A stretch of 54,218 nt of DNA. Origin: an uncultured Acetobacteraceae bacterium. GTDB lineage: Bacteria; Pseudomonadota; Alphaproteobacteria; Acetobacterales; Acetobacteraceae. This document shows positions 6,932-15,576 of the stretch, in pieces. Position 1 is the first letter of the stretch. Each line of letters begins with the position of its first letter. Under the pieces are notes generated by a model. The model ran no database searches. It was not told where the DNA came from and saw only the letters and a list, made by a program, of their open reading frames with translations. The translations under genes and the position numbers were made by a program. The stretch covers positions 1 to 54,218 of the forward strand of contig CALFNB010000490.1 of assembly GCA_937902425.1 (NCBI GenBank), given 5' to 3'.

Positions 6932-9580
6932 ATGACAATCCGCAATCTCGATCGCGTTCTGGCGCCGCGCCGCGTGGCGGTGATCGGCGCCTCCGGCCGG
7001 CCGCGAGCGGTTGGGCATCTGGTGCTGGCGAACATGCGCGCGGCCGGGTTTTCCGGCACGCTGATGCCGGTCAACCCGCGCGAGACCGAGATCGACGGGC
7101 TGCGCACGTTTCCCGACGTTGACGCGCTGCCGGAGGATCCGGATCTCGCCGTCATCGCGACACCGCCTGACACGGTACCCGGTCTGATCGCGCAACTGGC
7201 GCGGCGCGGCTGCGCGGGGGCGGTTGTCATCACCGCCGGGTTTGGCGAAGGCACCGCCGAGACCGGAATGAACCTCCGCCAGGCGATGCTGGAGGCCGCG
7301 CGACCCGCGATGCTGCGCATTATCGGTCCGAATTGTCTGGGGATGGTCGCACCTGGCGTGGGGGTCAACGCGACTTTCAGTGCGTCTCCGGCGCGGGATG
7401 GCGGCATCGCGTGTTTCACCCAGTCGGGCGCGGTGGCGGCGGCGCTGATGGACTGGGGCTTCGCTCATTCGGTTGGCTTCCGCTACCTGATTTCACTGGG
7501 CGACATGGCCGATGTCGATTTCGGCGATCTGCTGGACTTCGTCGCCACCGATCCGGGCACGAAGGCGGTGCTGCTTTATGTCGAGAGCGTCACCTCGGCG
7601 CGCAAGTTCATGAGCGCGGCCCGCGCCGCCGCGCGTGGCAAACCGGTCATCGTGGTGAAGTCGGGCCGCCATCCCGCCGCCTCGGCCGCCGCGAAGTCGC
7701 ACACCGGGGCGATGGCGGGATCGGATGCCGTCTACGACGCGGCGTTCCGGCGCGCGGGATTACTGCGGGTCAAGGGATTGGGCGACCTGTTTTCGGCGGC
7801 CGAGACATTGTCGCGCGCCGTCAGCCCGAGGCGCGGCGAGCGGGTGGCGATCCTGACCAACGGCGGCGGGTTTGGCGTGCTGGCCACCGATGCCTGGCTC
7901 GATGCCGGTGGTACGATGGCGGCGCTGTCGGAGGCGACGATCGCGACATTGGACAAAGTTCTGCCACCGACATGGTCGCGCGCCAATCCGGTCGACATCG
8001 TCGGCGATGCCGGCGCGCAACGATACGACGACGCATTGTCCGCGCTGCTGGTGGACATCGGCATCGATACGATCCTGGCATTGAATTGTCCGACCGGTGT
8101 GTCCTCCCCTCTGGAGGCGGCTGACGGGTTGCTCGCGGCATGGGCGAAGCGGCCGAAATACGCCGCGCCCAATCTGCTCGCCTGCTGGCTGACCGCGAAC
8201 CATGGGGAGGCGATCAGGGCGCGCTTCAGCGAGGCGGGGATTCCAGCTTTCGACACCATCGAAAGCGCCATCGCCGGCTGCGCGGAACTGGCCGAGTTCG
8301 CCCGCAACCAGCGCCTGATGTTGCGTGTGCCGGCGCAAGGCGAAGACGCCGAGCCGGAAACCGACCTCGCGCGGGCGGGCCAATTGATCGCGGCCGCGCA
8401 ACGTCCCTGGATGGATGCCGCGGCGGCGAAACAACTGATCGCGGCGCACGGGATCCCGGTCGTGCCGGTGCTGTCCGCCGTCACGCCGGAGGAGGCGGGA
8501 CGCGCCGCCGAGGAAATGGGCGGCGCCGTCGCGTTGAAGATCAAGTCCAGCGTTTCGCTGCATAAATCCGACGTCGGTGGCGTGGTACTGGACCTGTCCG
8601 GTGCCGACGCCGTGCGTGCCGCCGCGGAGTCGATGCTGACGCGGATCGAAAATATCGACGGCTTCACCATCGAGGCGATGGCGCAACGTCCCGGCGCGTT
8701 CGAACTGATCATTGGCGCCAGCGTCGATCCCACCTTCGGTCCGGTCATCCTGTTTGGTCAGGGCGGTGTCGGCGTCGAGGCGATCGGCGACACCACACTG
8801 GCACTGCCTCCTTTGGACATGGAACTCGCCCGCGGCATGATCGCGCGCACACGGATATCGCGGCTGCTGCGAGGCTTTCGCGGCCGGCCCTCGGTGAACA
8901 TCGATGCGCTGGCCGGGGCGTTGGTTTCAGTGTCGCGACTGATGCTGGATCATTCCGAGGTGGTCGAGCTCGACATCAATCCGATCCTGGCCGACGCGGA
9001 GGGGGTGATCGCGCTGGATGCGCGGGTGCGGCTGGATGATCCGGCGCGTCGCCCGCAATCGGCGATCGTGCCGTATCCCAGGGAACTGGAGACCATCGAA
9101 CCGTTGCGTGATGGTACCGTCATGCATCTGCGCCCGATCCGGCCGGATGACGCGACAGTGGCGCGGCGGTTCCTGGAGTCGGTCTCGCCCGAGGACATTC
9201 GCGCCCGATTCCATGGCGCGATGCGCGATTTCAGTGGCGCGCTGCTGATCAGGCTGACGCAGATCGATTACGATCGCGAAATCGCCTTGATCGGGTTCCG
9301 CGACGGCGACGACCTGCCGCTTGGGGTGGTTCGGCTGTATTCCGAGCCGGACCATGTCAGCGGTGAGTTCGCCATCCTGGTGCGCAGCGACCTGCACGGT
9401 CACGGACTGGGGACCATCCTCATGCACCGCATGATCCGGGTGGCGCGCGATCGAGGATTGCAGCGGATCGTTGGCTCGGTGTTGCGGGATAATTCTCGGA
9501 TGTTGCGTCTGGTGCGGGAACTCGGTTTCGTGGCGGAGAACGCGCGCGGCGATGAGGTGACGATGGTGCTGCGCCTGTAG
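6932..9580 (+). CDS. Bifunctional ADP-forming acyl-CoA synthetase / GNAT protein (Pat-type)
   Basis: An 882-residue fusion. Residues 1-130 are a CoA-binding domain (RVAVIGASGRPRAVGH). Residues about 145-460 are succinyl-CoA-ligase-like domains with the phospho-acceptor H257 in SHTGAMAGSD and a TNGGGFGVLATDA loop. Residues about 475-700 are an ATP-grasp domain (VALKIKSSVSLHKSDVGGV, LFGQGGVGVEA). Residues about 720-882 are a GNAT domain (FAILVRSDLHGHGLGTILMHRMI). This architecture is that of protein lysine acetyltransferases (Pat/PatZ) that regulate acyl-CoA synthetases. Here H257 is retained, whereas the PatZ pseudo-ligase part is reported inactive, so real acyl-CoA synthetase activity is possible. 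GAGGTGA precedes the start. Confidence 0.87.
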   Translation: MTIRNLDRVLAPRRVAVIGASGRPRAVGHLVLANMRAAGFSGTLMPVNPRETEIDGLRTFPDVDALPEDPDLAVIATPPDTVPGLIAQLARRGCAGAVVITAGFGEGTAETGMNLRQAMLEAARPAMLRIIGPNCLGMVAPGVGVNATFSASPARDGGIACFTQSGAVAAALMDWGFAHSVGFRYLISLGDMADVDFGDLLDFVATDPGTKAVLLYVESVTSARKFMSAARAAARGKPVIVVKSGRHPAASAAAKSHTGAMAGSDAVYDAAFRRAGLLRVKGLGDLFSAAETLSRAVSPRRGERVAILTNGGGFGVLATDAWLDAGGTMAALSEATIATLDKVLPPTWSRANPVDIVGDAGAQRYDDALSALLVDIGIDTILALNCPTGVSSPLEAADGLLAAWAKRPKYAAPNLLACWLTANHGEAIRARFSEAGIPAFDTIESAIAGCAELAEFARNQRLMLRVPAQGEDAEPETDLARAGQLIAAAQRPWMDAAAAKQLIAAHGIPVVPVLSAVTPEEAGRAAEEMGGAVALKIKSSVSLHKSDVGGVVLDLSGADAVRAAAESMLTRIENIDGFTIEAMAQRPGAFELIIGASVDPTFGPVILFGQGGVGVEAIGDTTLALPPLDMELARGMIARTRISRLLRGFRGRPSVNIDALAGALVSVSRLMLDHSEVVELDINPILADAEGVIALDARVRLDDPARRPQSAIVPYPRELETIEPLRDGTVMHLRPIRPDDATVARRFLESVSPEDIRARFHGAMRDFSGALLIRLTQIDYDREIALIGFRDGDDLPLGVVRLYSEPDHVSGEFAILVRSDLHGHGLGTILMHRMIRVARDRGLQRIVGSVLRDNSRMLRLVRELGFVAENARGDEVTMVLRL

Positions 9581-9619
9581 AACCAGGAGGCGAGATGACG
9601 CGGCCAGTGGGGACTCGAT

Positions 9620-11083
9620 ATGGGGACACGATATGTGGGCGCGATCGACCAGGGCACGACTTCCAGCCGTTTCATCGTGTTCGATCGCGCCGGCCGCACG
9701 GTGGCGTCGGCGCAGCGGGAACATCGGCAGATTTTTCCTCAGCCGGGCTGGGTCGAGCACGATCCGGACGAAATCCTGACGTCGGTTCGCGCGGTGATCG
9801 AGGAGGCGTTGCGTGGGGCGTCACTGACGACGGCGGACCTCGCCGCTGTCGGGATCACCAACCAGCGGGAAACGACGGTGTTGTGGGATCGCCGTACTGG
9901 GCGAGCGGTGCATAACGCGTTGGTCTGGCAGGACACGCGGGTCGAGCCAATGGTTGCTGAATTTTCCCGGGATGGCGGGCAGGACCGGTTTCGCGCGCTG
10001 ACCGGGTTGCCGCTGGCAAGCTATTTCTCCGCGCTGAAACTGCGCTGGTTGCTGGATCATGTGTCGGCGGACGGGGACCTCGCGTTTGGCACGATCGACA
10101 GTTGGCTGATGTGGCATCTGACCGGACTGCATGTCACCGACGTGACCAATGCGAGCCGCACGCAATTGATGAACCTTTCGACGTTGGACTGGGATGACTC
10201 GCTGCTGACCGCGTTCGGCGTTCCGCGTTCGGTGTTGCCGCGGATCGTTCCGTCATCCGCGGTTCATGGTCCGGCGCGCGGGGTGCTTGAGGGCGTGGCT
10301 ATATCGGGCATTCTGGGCGATCAGCAGGCGGCGTTGATGGGCCAGGCCTGTTTTGAGCCCGGGGAGGCCAAGAACACCTATGGCACGGGCTGCTTCCTTC
10401 TGATGCACACTGGTACGGAGCCAACGCCCTCGAAGCACGGGCTGCTGACCACAGTGGCCGCGAAGCTTGGCGATGCACCGGCGACCTATGCGCTGGAGGG
10501 CTCGGTCGCGATGGCCGGCGCTCTGGTGCAATGGTTGCGGGACAATCTGGGGATCATCAAGACCAGTTCGGAAGTCGAGGCGTTGGCCCAGTCGGTACCC
10601 GACAATGGCGACGTGTATTTCGTGCCGGCGTTCTCCGGGCTTTACGCGCCGCACTGGCGGGCCGATGCACGCGGGATCATCGCCGGTCTGACACGGTTTG
10701 CCTCCGCGGGCCACATCGCGCGCGCCGCGCTGGAGGCGGTCGCGTACCAGACCATGGAGGTCGTGCGGGCGATGGAACAGGACTCCGGGGTCCCGATGCG
10801 GTCGCTGCGAGTCGACGGCGGAATGATCGTCAACCAGATGCTGATGCGGTTTCAGTCGGACATACTGAATGTACCCGTTGTGCGGCCTCGCGTGCGGGAG
10901 ACAACAGCGCTCGGTGCCGCCTATGCCGCTGGCCTCGCGGTTGGATACTGGAACGGTCTGGACGATCTGCGAGCGAACTGGGACGTGGCCGAGACGTGGA
11001 CGCCCACGATGGACGCTGGCCGCCGCGAAGCGCTGACGCAGTCATGGTCGAAGGCGGTTGAGCGGTCCATGGGATGGACGTGA
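9620..11083 (+). CDS. glpK: Glycerol kinase
   Basis: A 487-residue FGGY-family kinase making sn-glycerol 3-phosphate from glycerol and ATP. Diagnostic motifs are [16 protein letters not shown] at the N-terminus, [50 protein letters not shown] and the actin-fold [11 protein letters not shown]. Length is close to the usual 495-500. No glpF, glpD or glpR is adjacent, so it is an isolated copy 39 bp downstream of the acyl-CoA synthetase. The ATG at 9620 starts [12 protein letters not shown]. An upstream ATG at 9595 with a stronger AGGAGG lies in a different frame and leads nowhere. Confidence 0.95.
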   Translation: MGTRYVGAIDQGTTSSRFIVFDRAGRTVASAQREHRQIFPQPGWVEHDPDEILTSVRAVIEEALRGASLTTADLAAVGITNQRETTVLWDRRTGRAVHNALVWQDTRVEPMVAEFSRDGGQDRFRALTGLPLASYFSALKLRWLLDHVSADGDLAFGTIDSWLMWHLTGLHVTDVTNASRTQLMNLSTLDWDDSLLTAFGVPRSVLPRIVPSSAVHGPARGVLEGVAISGILGDQQAALMGQACFEPGEAKNTYGTGCFLLMHTGTEPTPSKHGLLTTVAAKLGDAPATYALEGSVAMAGALVQWLRDNLGIIKTSSEVEALAQSVPDNGDVYFVPAFSGLYAPHWRADARGIIAGLTRFASAGHIARAALEAVAYQTMEVVRAMEQDSGVPMRSLRVDGGMIVNQMLMRFQSDILNVPVVRPRVRETTALGAAYAAGLAVGYWNGLDDLRANWDVAETWTPTMDAGRREALTQSWSKAVERSMGWT

Positions 11084-11089
11084 GGCTGA

Positions 11090-12235
11090 ATGTTACCACC
11101 AGACCGTAGTCGACCCGGGGCATGGGCGGGAATCGCGGGTCCCGCGCTTTTCGTTACGGTCTTCACAATCGAGGGCTGGCTGCGCCCTGGCTACCGGCCG
11201 GCCAGCATGTTTATCAGCGCGCTCTCGCTTGGGCCGCGCGGCTGGATTCAAATGGCGAATTTCGTTGTTGTCGGCCTGGCGTTTCTCCTGTTCGCACGAG
11301 GTGTCGCCACTGAATTCAAAGAAGGAAGGGCCTCGCGTCTGGGCTCGGCGCTCCTCACGATCATTGGATGCTGTTTCGTGCTTTCCGGCCCTTTCGTCAT
11401 GGATCCGATAACCGTTCCGGCGGCCGAGATGAGTTTGCACAGCAAACTGCATTATGCCTTCGGGGCATTGGTGTTTACTCTGGGGCCGGTCAGCTGTTTC
11501 GCATTCGCGCTGCGTTTTCGTCATGACCGGAAATGGCGATCGTTCCTGTGGTGGACACTCGCGGTGGGAACAATAATGACCGCGGCTGTTGTATTGCTGT
11601 CCGTTGGGCCCACCCAGGCACCGGCACCACCGAACGCGTACAATGCCTGGGCTGGCGTCATTCAGCGGATGATCGTTATCCCGTACATGGCATGGGTCGT
11701 GACCTTCGGTCTGGGACTCCTCAGGTGGACCAAAACCCAGGCCCGTCCCCCGACCTCACATCCCAATCGAGAACCCGCCATCGACCGGAATCGCCGCCCC
11801 GGTCACGAAATTCGACGCCTCACTGGCCAGGAACGCGGCCACGCCCGACATGTCGCGCGGCACCCCCCACCGCCCTTCCGGCGTGCGCTTCTCCACACTT
11901 TCGTGCAGTCCCGTCACCTGCTGCCGCGCCCGCTTCGTCAAATCGGTATCGATCCACCCCGGCAGCACCGCGTTGACCTGGATGTTGTCCCTGGCCCAGG
12001 CGGTGGCGAGCGCACGGGTCATTTGCACGATGCCGCCTTTGGAGCTGGCGTAGGGTGTCGCGTAGGGCGCGCCGAACAGCGACATCATCGACCCGATGTT
12101 GATCATCTTGCCGCCGCCGACTTTCGTCATCGCGTGGTACGCCGCCTGCGAGCACAGGAAAGCGCTCGTCAGGTTGGTGTCCATGACGTGATGCCATTCC
12201 TCCTCGGTGAAGTCCTGCGGCATTTTCCGAATTGA
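11090..12235 (+). CDS. DUF998 family membrane protein with unusual antisense-overlapping tail
   Basis: The first about 215 residues are a typical DUF998 protein with six hydrophobic helices: GIAGPALFVTVFTIEGWLRPGY, SLGPRGWIQMANFVVVGLAFLLF, LLTIIGCCFVLSGPFVMDP, LHYAFGALVFTLGPVSC, then two near FLWWTLAVGTIMTAAVVL and PYMAWVVTFGLGLL. Family members are about 200 residues. The frame has no stop there. It continues for about 165 codons of Arg/His/Pro-rich sequence lying antisense to the SDR gene that ends at 11756. The natural end was probably near 11745, and a lost stop or frameshift is likely. It starts 6 bp after glpK. Confidence 0.75.
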   Translation: MLPPDRSRPGAWAGIAGPALFVTVFTIEGWLRPGYRPASMFISALSLGPRGWIQMANFVVVGLAFLLFARGVATEFKEGRASRLGSALLTIIGCCFVLSGPFVMDPITVPAAEMSLHSKLHYAFGALVFTLGPVSCFAFALRFRHDRKWRSFLWWTLAVGTIMTAAVVLLSVGPTQAPAPPNAYNAWAGVIQRMIVIPYMAWVVTFGLGLLRWTKTQARPPTSHPNREPAIDRNRRPGHEIRRLTGQERGHARHVARHPPPPFRRALLHTFVQSRHLLPRPLRQIGIDPPRQHRVDLDVVPGPGGGERTGHLHDAAFGAGVGCRVGRAEQRHHRPDVDHLAAADFRHRVVRRLRAQESARQVGVHDVMPFLLGEVLRHFPN

Positions 12236-12520
12236 GGTGCCGGCGTTGTTCACCAGGATGTCCACCCGCCCGAACAGCCGTTCCGCCTCCGCGATCAGCG
12301 CCTCGCACGCGGATTTCTTCGTGACGTCAGCCGAGACGAACTCAGCCTTGACGCCAAGTTCCCGCAATGCGGCCAAAGCAGTCGTCGCCTTCGCCGCGTC
12401 ACGCCCAGAGATGACGATGTCCGCGCCGAGCGAGGCGATCCCTTCGGCCATGCCCAGTCCGATGCCGCCATTGCCACCGGTGACGACGGCGACCTTGCCT
12501 TTGAGGTTGAACAAATTCAC
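11756..12520 (-). CDS. SDR family oxidoreductase
   Basis: A 254-residue short-chain dehydrogenase. It has TGGNGGIGLGMAEG (cofactor loop), DILVNNAGTSIRKM (NNAG), MINIGSMMSLFG (catalytic Ser), YASSKGGIVQMT (Tyr/Lys) and a C-terminal FVTGAAIPVDGGFS. It resembles gluconate 5-dehydrogenase or 2-deoxy-gluconate dehydrogenase types, but that is a family-level guess. I use a GTG start at 12520 because GGGGAGAG lies about 8 bp upstream and the protein opens NLFNLKGKVAVVTGG. The next upstream ATG (12601) would add unrelated residues. Its 3' end is overlapped antisense by the read-through tail of the DUF998 frame. Confidence 0.9.
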   Translation of the reverse strand: MNLFNLKGKVAVVTGGNGGIGLGMAEGIASLGADIVISGRDAAKATTALAALRELGVKAEFVSADVTKKSACEALIAEAERLFGRVDILVNNAGTSIRKMPQDFTEEEWHHVMDTNLTSAFLCSQAAYHAMTKVGGGKMINIGSMMSLFGAPYATPYASSKGGIVQMTRALATAWARDNIQVNAVLPGWIDTDLTKRARQQVTGLHESVEKRTPEGRWGVPRDMSGVAAFLASEASNFVTGAAIPVDGGFSIGM

Positions 12521-12659
12521 CGCGACTCTCCCCGCCAAATGCCGCGACCTCTGCTTACGGGTCGCGCGACCGCCAACGATCTCGCACGATCGGCCAGGCA
12601 TTGCCAGGTCTTCGCCTCAAATGGTAGCGCACCCAGATCACACCATGGAGAGGTGACCA

Positions 12660-12887
12660 ATGACGCGCGCCACTCTGACAGCCGTTTTCGGGTCGCCCTG
12701 CCTGGGCCTGGCCGCCTGCGTGGTCCAGCCACCACCGCCGGTCGCGGTGGCACCCGCGCCCGTCGTGATTCCGGCGCCACCGCCGCCGGTCGTGGTTGTC
12801 CCGCGCCCGCGTCCTCGCTATTGGCGGCAGGCCTGTCCGCCTGGCTTCCATCTCGGCCGCCATGGCCATGGATGCTGGCACAACTGA
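12660..12887 (+). CDS. Small proline-rich putative lipoprotein
   Basis: A 75-residue protein with a strong ribosome site (GGAGAGGTGA). A short N-terminal hydrophobic stretch ends in LGLAAC, a plausible lipobox with lipidated C19 or so. There follows a Pro/Val-rich linker (VQPPPPVAVAPAPVVIPAPP and on) and a C-terminal CPPGFHLGRHGHGCWHN containing two Cys and three His. The export signal has few basic residues, so lipidation is likely but not certain. Similar PPPP-rich small periplasmic proteins with a 'CP.G.h.g..G.C' tail are common in Acetobacteraceae; function unknown. Confidence 0.6.
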   Translation: MTRATLTAVFGSPCLGLAACVVQPPPPVAVAPAPVVIPAPPPPVVVVPRPRPRYWRQACPPGFHLGRHGHGCWHN

Positions 12888-12902
12888 TACGCGCGCGCCT
12901 CG

Positions 12903-13832
12903 TCAGTTGCCGAACGCGCGGCGCGCCCAGAGGCAGGCTTCGTCCATGGCCTCGGTCGCCTTGTCGACAATGCCGGGGAAGAAGAAGAACCCGTGGTTCA
13001 TGCCGTCCCAGCGTTTCATTTCGACCGCGACACCGGCTTTCCGTAGCGCCTCGGCATAATACTCGCCCTCGTCGCGCAGCGGATCATACTCGGCGGTCTT
13101 GACCAGCGCCGGCGGTAGTCCGGCGAGCGTCTCGGCGCGCAGCGGCGATGCGTGCGGATGCGCCCCGTCGTCATGCGAGCGGACGTAATGGTTCCAGAAC
13201 CAGATCATGCCTTCACGCGTCAGGCCGTAGCCCTCGGCGTTCTCGATCATCGACGGTGTGCCAGGCTGATAATAATCGGTCACCGGATAGATCAGCATCT
13301 GACCGATCAACCGCGGCCCTCCCTCGTCGCGCGCCCGTAACGCGACGACGGCGGCGAGGTTGCCGCCGGCACTGTCGCCCGCCACCATGATCCGGCCCGG
13401 GTCACCGTGCAAAGCGGCGGCGTTATGCGCCACCCAGCTTGTCGCCGCGAGGCAATCGTCGGGTGCGGCGGGAAATTTGTGCTCCGGCGCCAGCCGGTAG
13501 TCCACCGACACGACGACGCAGTTCGCGCCGGCGCACAGGTTGCGGCACATGCCGTCGTGGGTATCCAGACTGCACACCACGAAACCGCTGCCGTGGAAGA
13601 ATACCATCAGCGGAAACGGGCCCTCGCCGATCGGCGTATAAATCCGCAGCGGCAGCGAGCCGCCCGGTCCCTGCATGTCGCGGTTCACCACCGATGCGAC
13701 CTCGGGTTTCCGCAATCCCGGAATGTCCCGCGCCGCCATCTGCACCCGCGCGTCCGCGACCGACAGCGAATGCAACGGCGGCAATTTCGCTCGCAGGTCG
13801 AGCAGCGCCTGAATTTGTGGATCGACCGGCAT
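12903..13832 (-). CDS. Alpha/beta hydrolase (HSL-type esterase/lipase)
   Basis: A 309-residue alpha/beta hydrolase of the hormone-sensitive-lipase family. The oxyanion-hole motif is VFFHGSGFVV (HGSG in place of the commoner HGGG), the nucleophile elbow is VAGDSAGGNLAA, and the acid/His ends are in EYDPLRDEGEYYAEAL and DGMNHGFFF. These cytoplasmic enzymes cleave short-chain esters. AGGAG precedes the ATG at 13832, which gives MPVDPQIQALLDLRAKLPPL, a normal cap-helix start. It is divergent from the aminotransferase at 13948 across 115 bp. Confidence 0.9.
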   Translation of the reverse strand: MPVDPQIQALLDLRAKLPPLHSLSVADARVQMAARDIPGLRKPEVASVVNRDMQGPGGSLPLRIYTPIGEGPFPLMVFFHGSGFVVCSLDTHDGMCRNLCAGANCVVVSVDYRLAPEHKFPAAPDDCLAATSWVAHNAAALHGDPGRIMVAGDSAGGNLAAVVALRARDEGGPRLIGQMLIYPVTDYYQPGTPSMIENAEGYGLTREGMIWFWNHYVRSHDDGAHPHASPLRAETLAGLPPALVKTAEYDPLRDEGEYYAEALRKAGVAVEMKRWDGMNHGFFFFPGIVDKATEAMDEACLWARRAFGN

Positions 13833-13947
13833 GACACGTCCTCCTGTTTCGCGACACCTTGGCACGGCGTCCCGGCCAGGGCCAGGTTGTGGCCCTGGAG
13901 GCATGAACGCGGTAGGATCGCGGTTCAAATTCCAGGAGTGCTTCCCC

Positions 13948-15357
13948 ATGGCCCCGCCCCCGCCTTTCGGCGCCAACTCAGCCGCCGCGCGCGATGTCGC
14001 CAACGTGCTGCATCCCTACACCGACCTGAAAACTCATCTCGAGGTCGGACCGATCGTGGTGTCCCGCGGCAAGGGCGTGCGCGTGTGGGACGACACCGGC
14101 AAGGAATACATTGAAGGCGTCGCCGGCCTGTGGTGCGCGGCACTCGGCTTCGACAACGAACGTCTGGTCCAGGCCGCCGTGACGCAGATGCGCAAGCTGC
14201 CATTCTACCACGCGTTCGCCGCGAAATCGCACGAGCCGATGATCGACCTCGCGGAGATGCTGATCGAGCGCGCGCCGGTGCCGATGAGCAAGGTGTTCTT
14301 CGCCAACTCCGGCTCCGAGGCCAACGACTCCGCCATCAAAATGGTCTGGTACATGAACAATGCATTGGGCCGGCCCAACAAGAAAAAGATCATCGGGCGG
14401 TTGAAAGGTTATCACGGGATCACGATCGGCTCGGCCTCGCTGACCGGACTGCCCGTCAATCACCGCAGCTTCGACCTGCCGCTGCCGGGTTTCGTGCACA
14501 CCGCCACGCCGCATCACTACCACGGCGCCAAACAAGATGAGTCGGAGGAGGATTTCGCCACGCGCCTCGCCGATGAACTGGAACAACTGATCCTGAAGGA
14601 AGGCCCCGACACCGTCGCCGCGATGTGGGCCGAACCGATCATGGGTGCCGGCGGCGTGATCGTCCCGCCCGAGGGCTACTTCCCGAAGATCCAGGCAGTG
14701 CTGCGCAAATACGACGTGCTGCTGGTCGCGGATGAGGTAATCTGCGGTTTTTGGCGTACCGGCGCGTACTGGGGCAGTCAGACACTCGACATCGTCCCCG
14801 ACATTCTGGTCTGCGCCAAGGCACTGTCCGCGTCATACCTGCCGATCAGCGCGGTGCTGGTAAACCAGCGCGTGTTCGACGCGCTGGCCAAGGAGAGTAA
14901 CGAAATCGGCACGTTCGGACACGGGTTTACTTATTCGGGTCACCCGGTGCCCGCCGCCGTCGCGATCGAGACGTTGAAAATCTATGATGAGATGAACATC
15001 GGCGCGCATATCGGCCAGGTCGGTCCGTATCTGCAAAATGGACTGCGCCGGCGCTTTGGCGATCATCCGCTGGTCGGTGAAATCCGCGGCACCGGATTGA
15101 TCGCGGCGATGGAACTCGTCGCCGATAAAGCCAGCCACGGCAACTTCGACCCGCGGGAGAAAGTCGGCATCCGGCTGATGAAACTCTGCGAGGAGAACGG
15201 CGTCATCCTGCGCAGTGTCGCCAACGACTCGCTTTGCTTCAGTCCGCCGCTGGTCATTTCGCCTGAGGAAATCGACGAGATGCTCAACCGGGTTGGCGAG
15301 TCGCTCGATGCGCTGACCGTGCAGTCGCGGCGGGAGCGGATCGCCGTCGTGCGGTAG
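13948..15357 (+). CDS. Class III PLP-dependent aminotransferase (omega-transaminase type)
   Basis: A 469-residue fold-type I transaminase. Visible are GVAGLWCAALGF (substrate loop), FFANSGSEANDSAIKM (phosphate binding), GRLKGYHGITIGSASLTG, D262 in LLVADEVICGFWRTG (pyridine-nitrogen Asp) and the Schiff-base K291 in ILVCAKALSAS. It resembles putrescine, beta-alanine or taurine:pyruvate aminotransferases; the exact amine is unknown. CCAGGAG lies 10-16 bp before ATG 13948, so the longer frame from 13831 is not used. A taurine-like substrate would fit the many TauD-like genes in the window, but that link is speculative. Confidence 0.88.
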   Translation: MAPPPPFGANSAAARDVANVLHPYTDLKTHLEVGPIVVSRGKGVRVWDDTGKEYIEGVAGLWCAALGFDNERLVQAAVTQMRKLPFYHAFAAKSHEPMIDLAEMLIERAPVPMSKVFFANSGSEANDSAIKMVWYMNNALGRPNKKKIIGRLKGYHGITIGSASLTGLPVNHRSFDLPLPGFVHTATPHHYHGAKQDESEEDFATRLADELEQLILKEGPDTVAAMWAEPIMGAGGVIVPPEGYFPKIQAVLRKYDVLLVADEVICGFWRTGAYWGSQTLDIVPDILVCAKALSASYLPISAVLVNQRVFDALAKESNEIGTFGHGFTYSGHPVPAAVAIETLKIYDEMNIGAHIGQVGPYLQNGLRRRFGDHPLVGEIRGTGLIAAMELVADKASHGNFDPREKVGIRLMKLCEENGVILRSVANDSLCFSPPLVISPEEIDEMLNRVGESLDALTVQSRRERIAVVR

Positions 15358-15416
15358 GCGGGGGCGGCACGTTCGTGGGTCATGGCGATGTCATGCGGTG
15401 CTTCTGAGCCCGCCGC

Positions 15417-15526
15417 ATCACAAAGGTCACGAAGCTCGCAAAGCTCACGAAGAGGCAGGCGACCTTGGTCGACGGCTGTGGGCGTGTCAGCTTCGTGAGC
15501 TTTGCGAGCTTCGTGTCCTTTGTGAT
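15417..15526. repeat. Near-perfect 36-bp inverted repeat
   Basis: The arm at 15417-15452 (atcacaaaggtcacgaagct...) is the reverse complement of 15491-15526 with one mismatch in 36, separated by 38 bp. The arms contain the internal echo CTTCGTGAGC/TTTGCGAGC. It sits between the convergent aminotransferase and amidohydrolase and could form a long cruciform or RNA hairpin. CTTCGTG/TTTGTG-type extragenic repeats of this kind are scattered through many bacterial genomes. Confidence 0.85.
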
Positions 15527-15576
15527 AAATGGGACCGCGGCGCGCACACGGTCCAATGAATGTCCCCTGATCCGAA

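Noticed and set aside
15417-15526. CRISPR-like repeat
   Set aside because: It is a single inverted pair, not a direct array with regular spacers; no cas genes are present.
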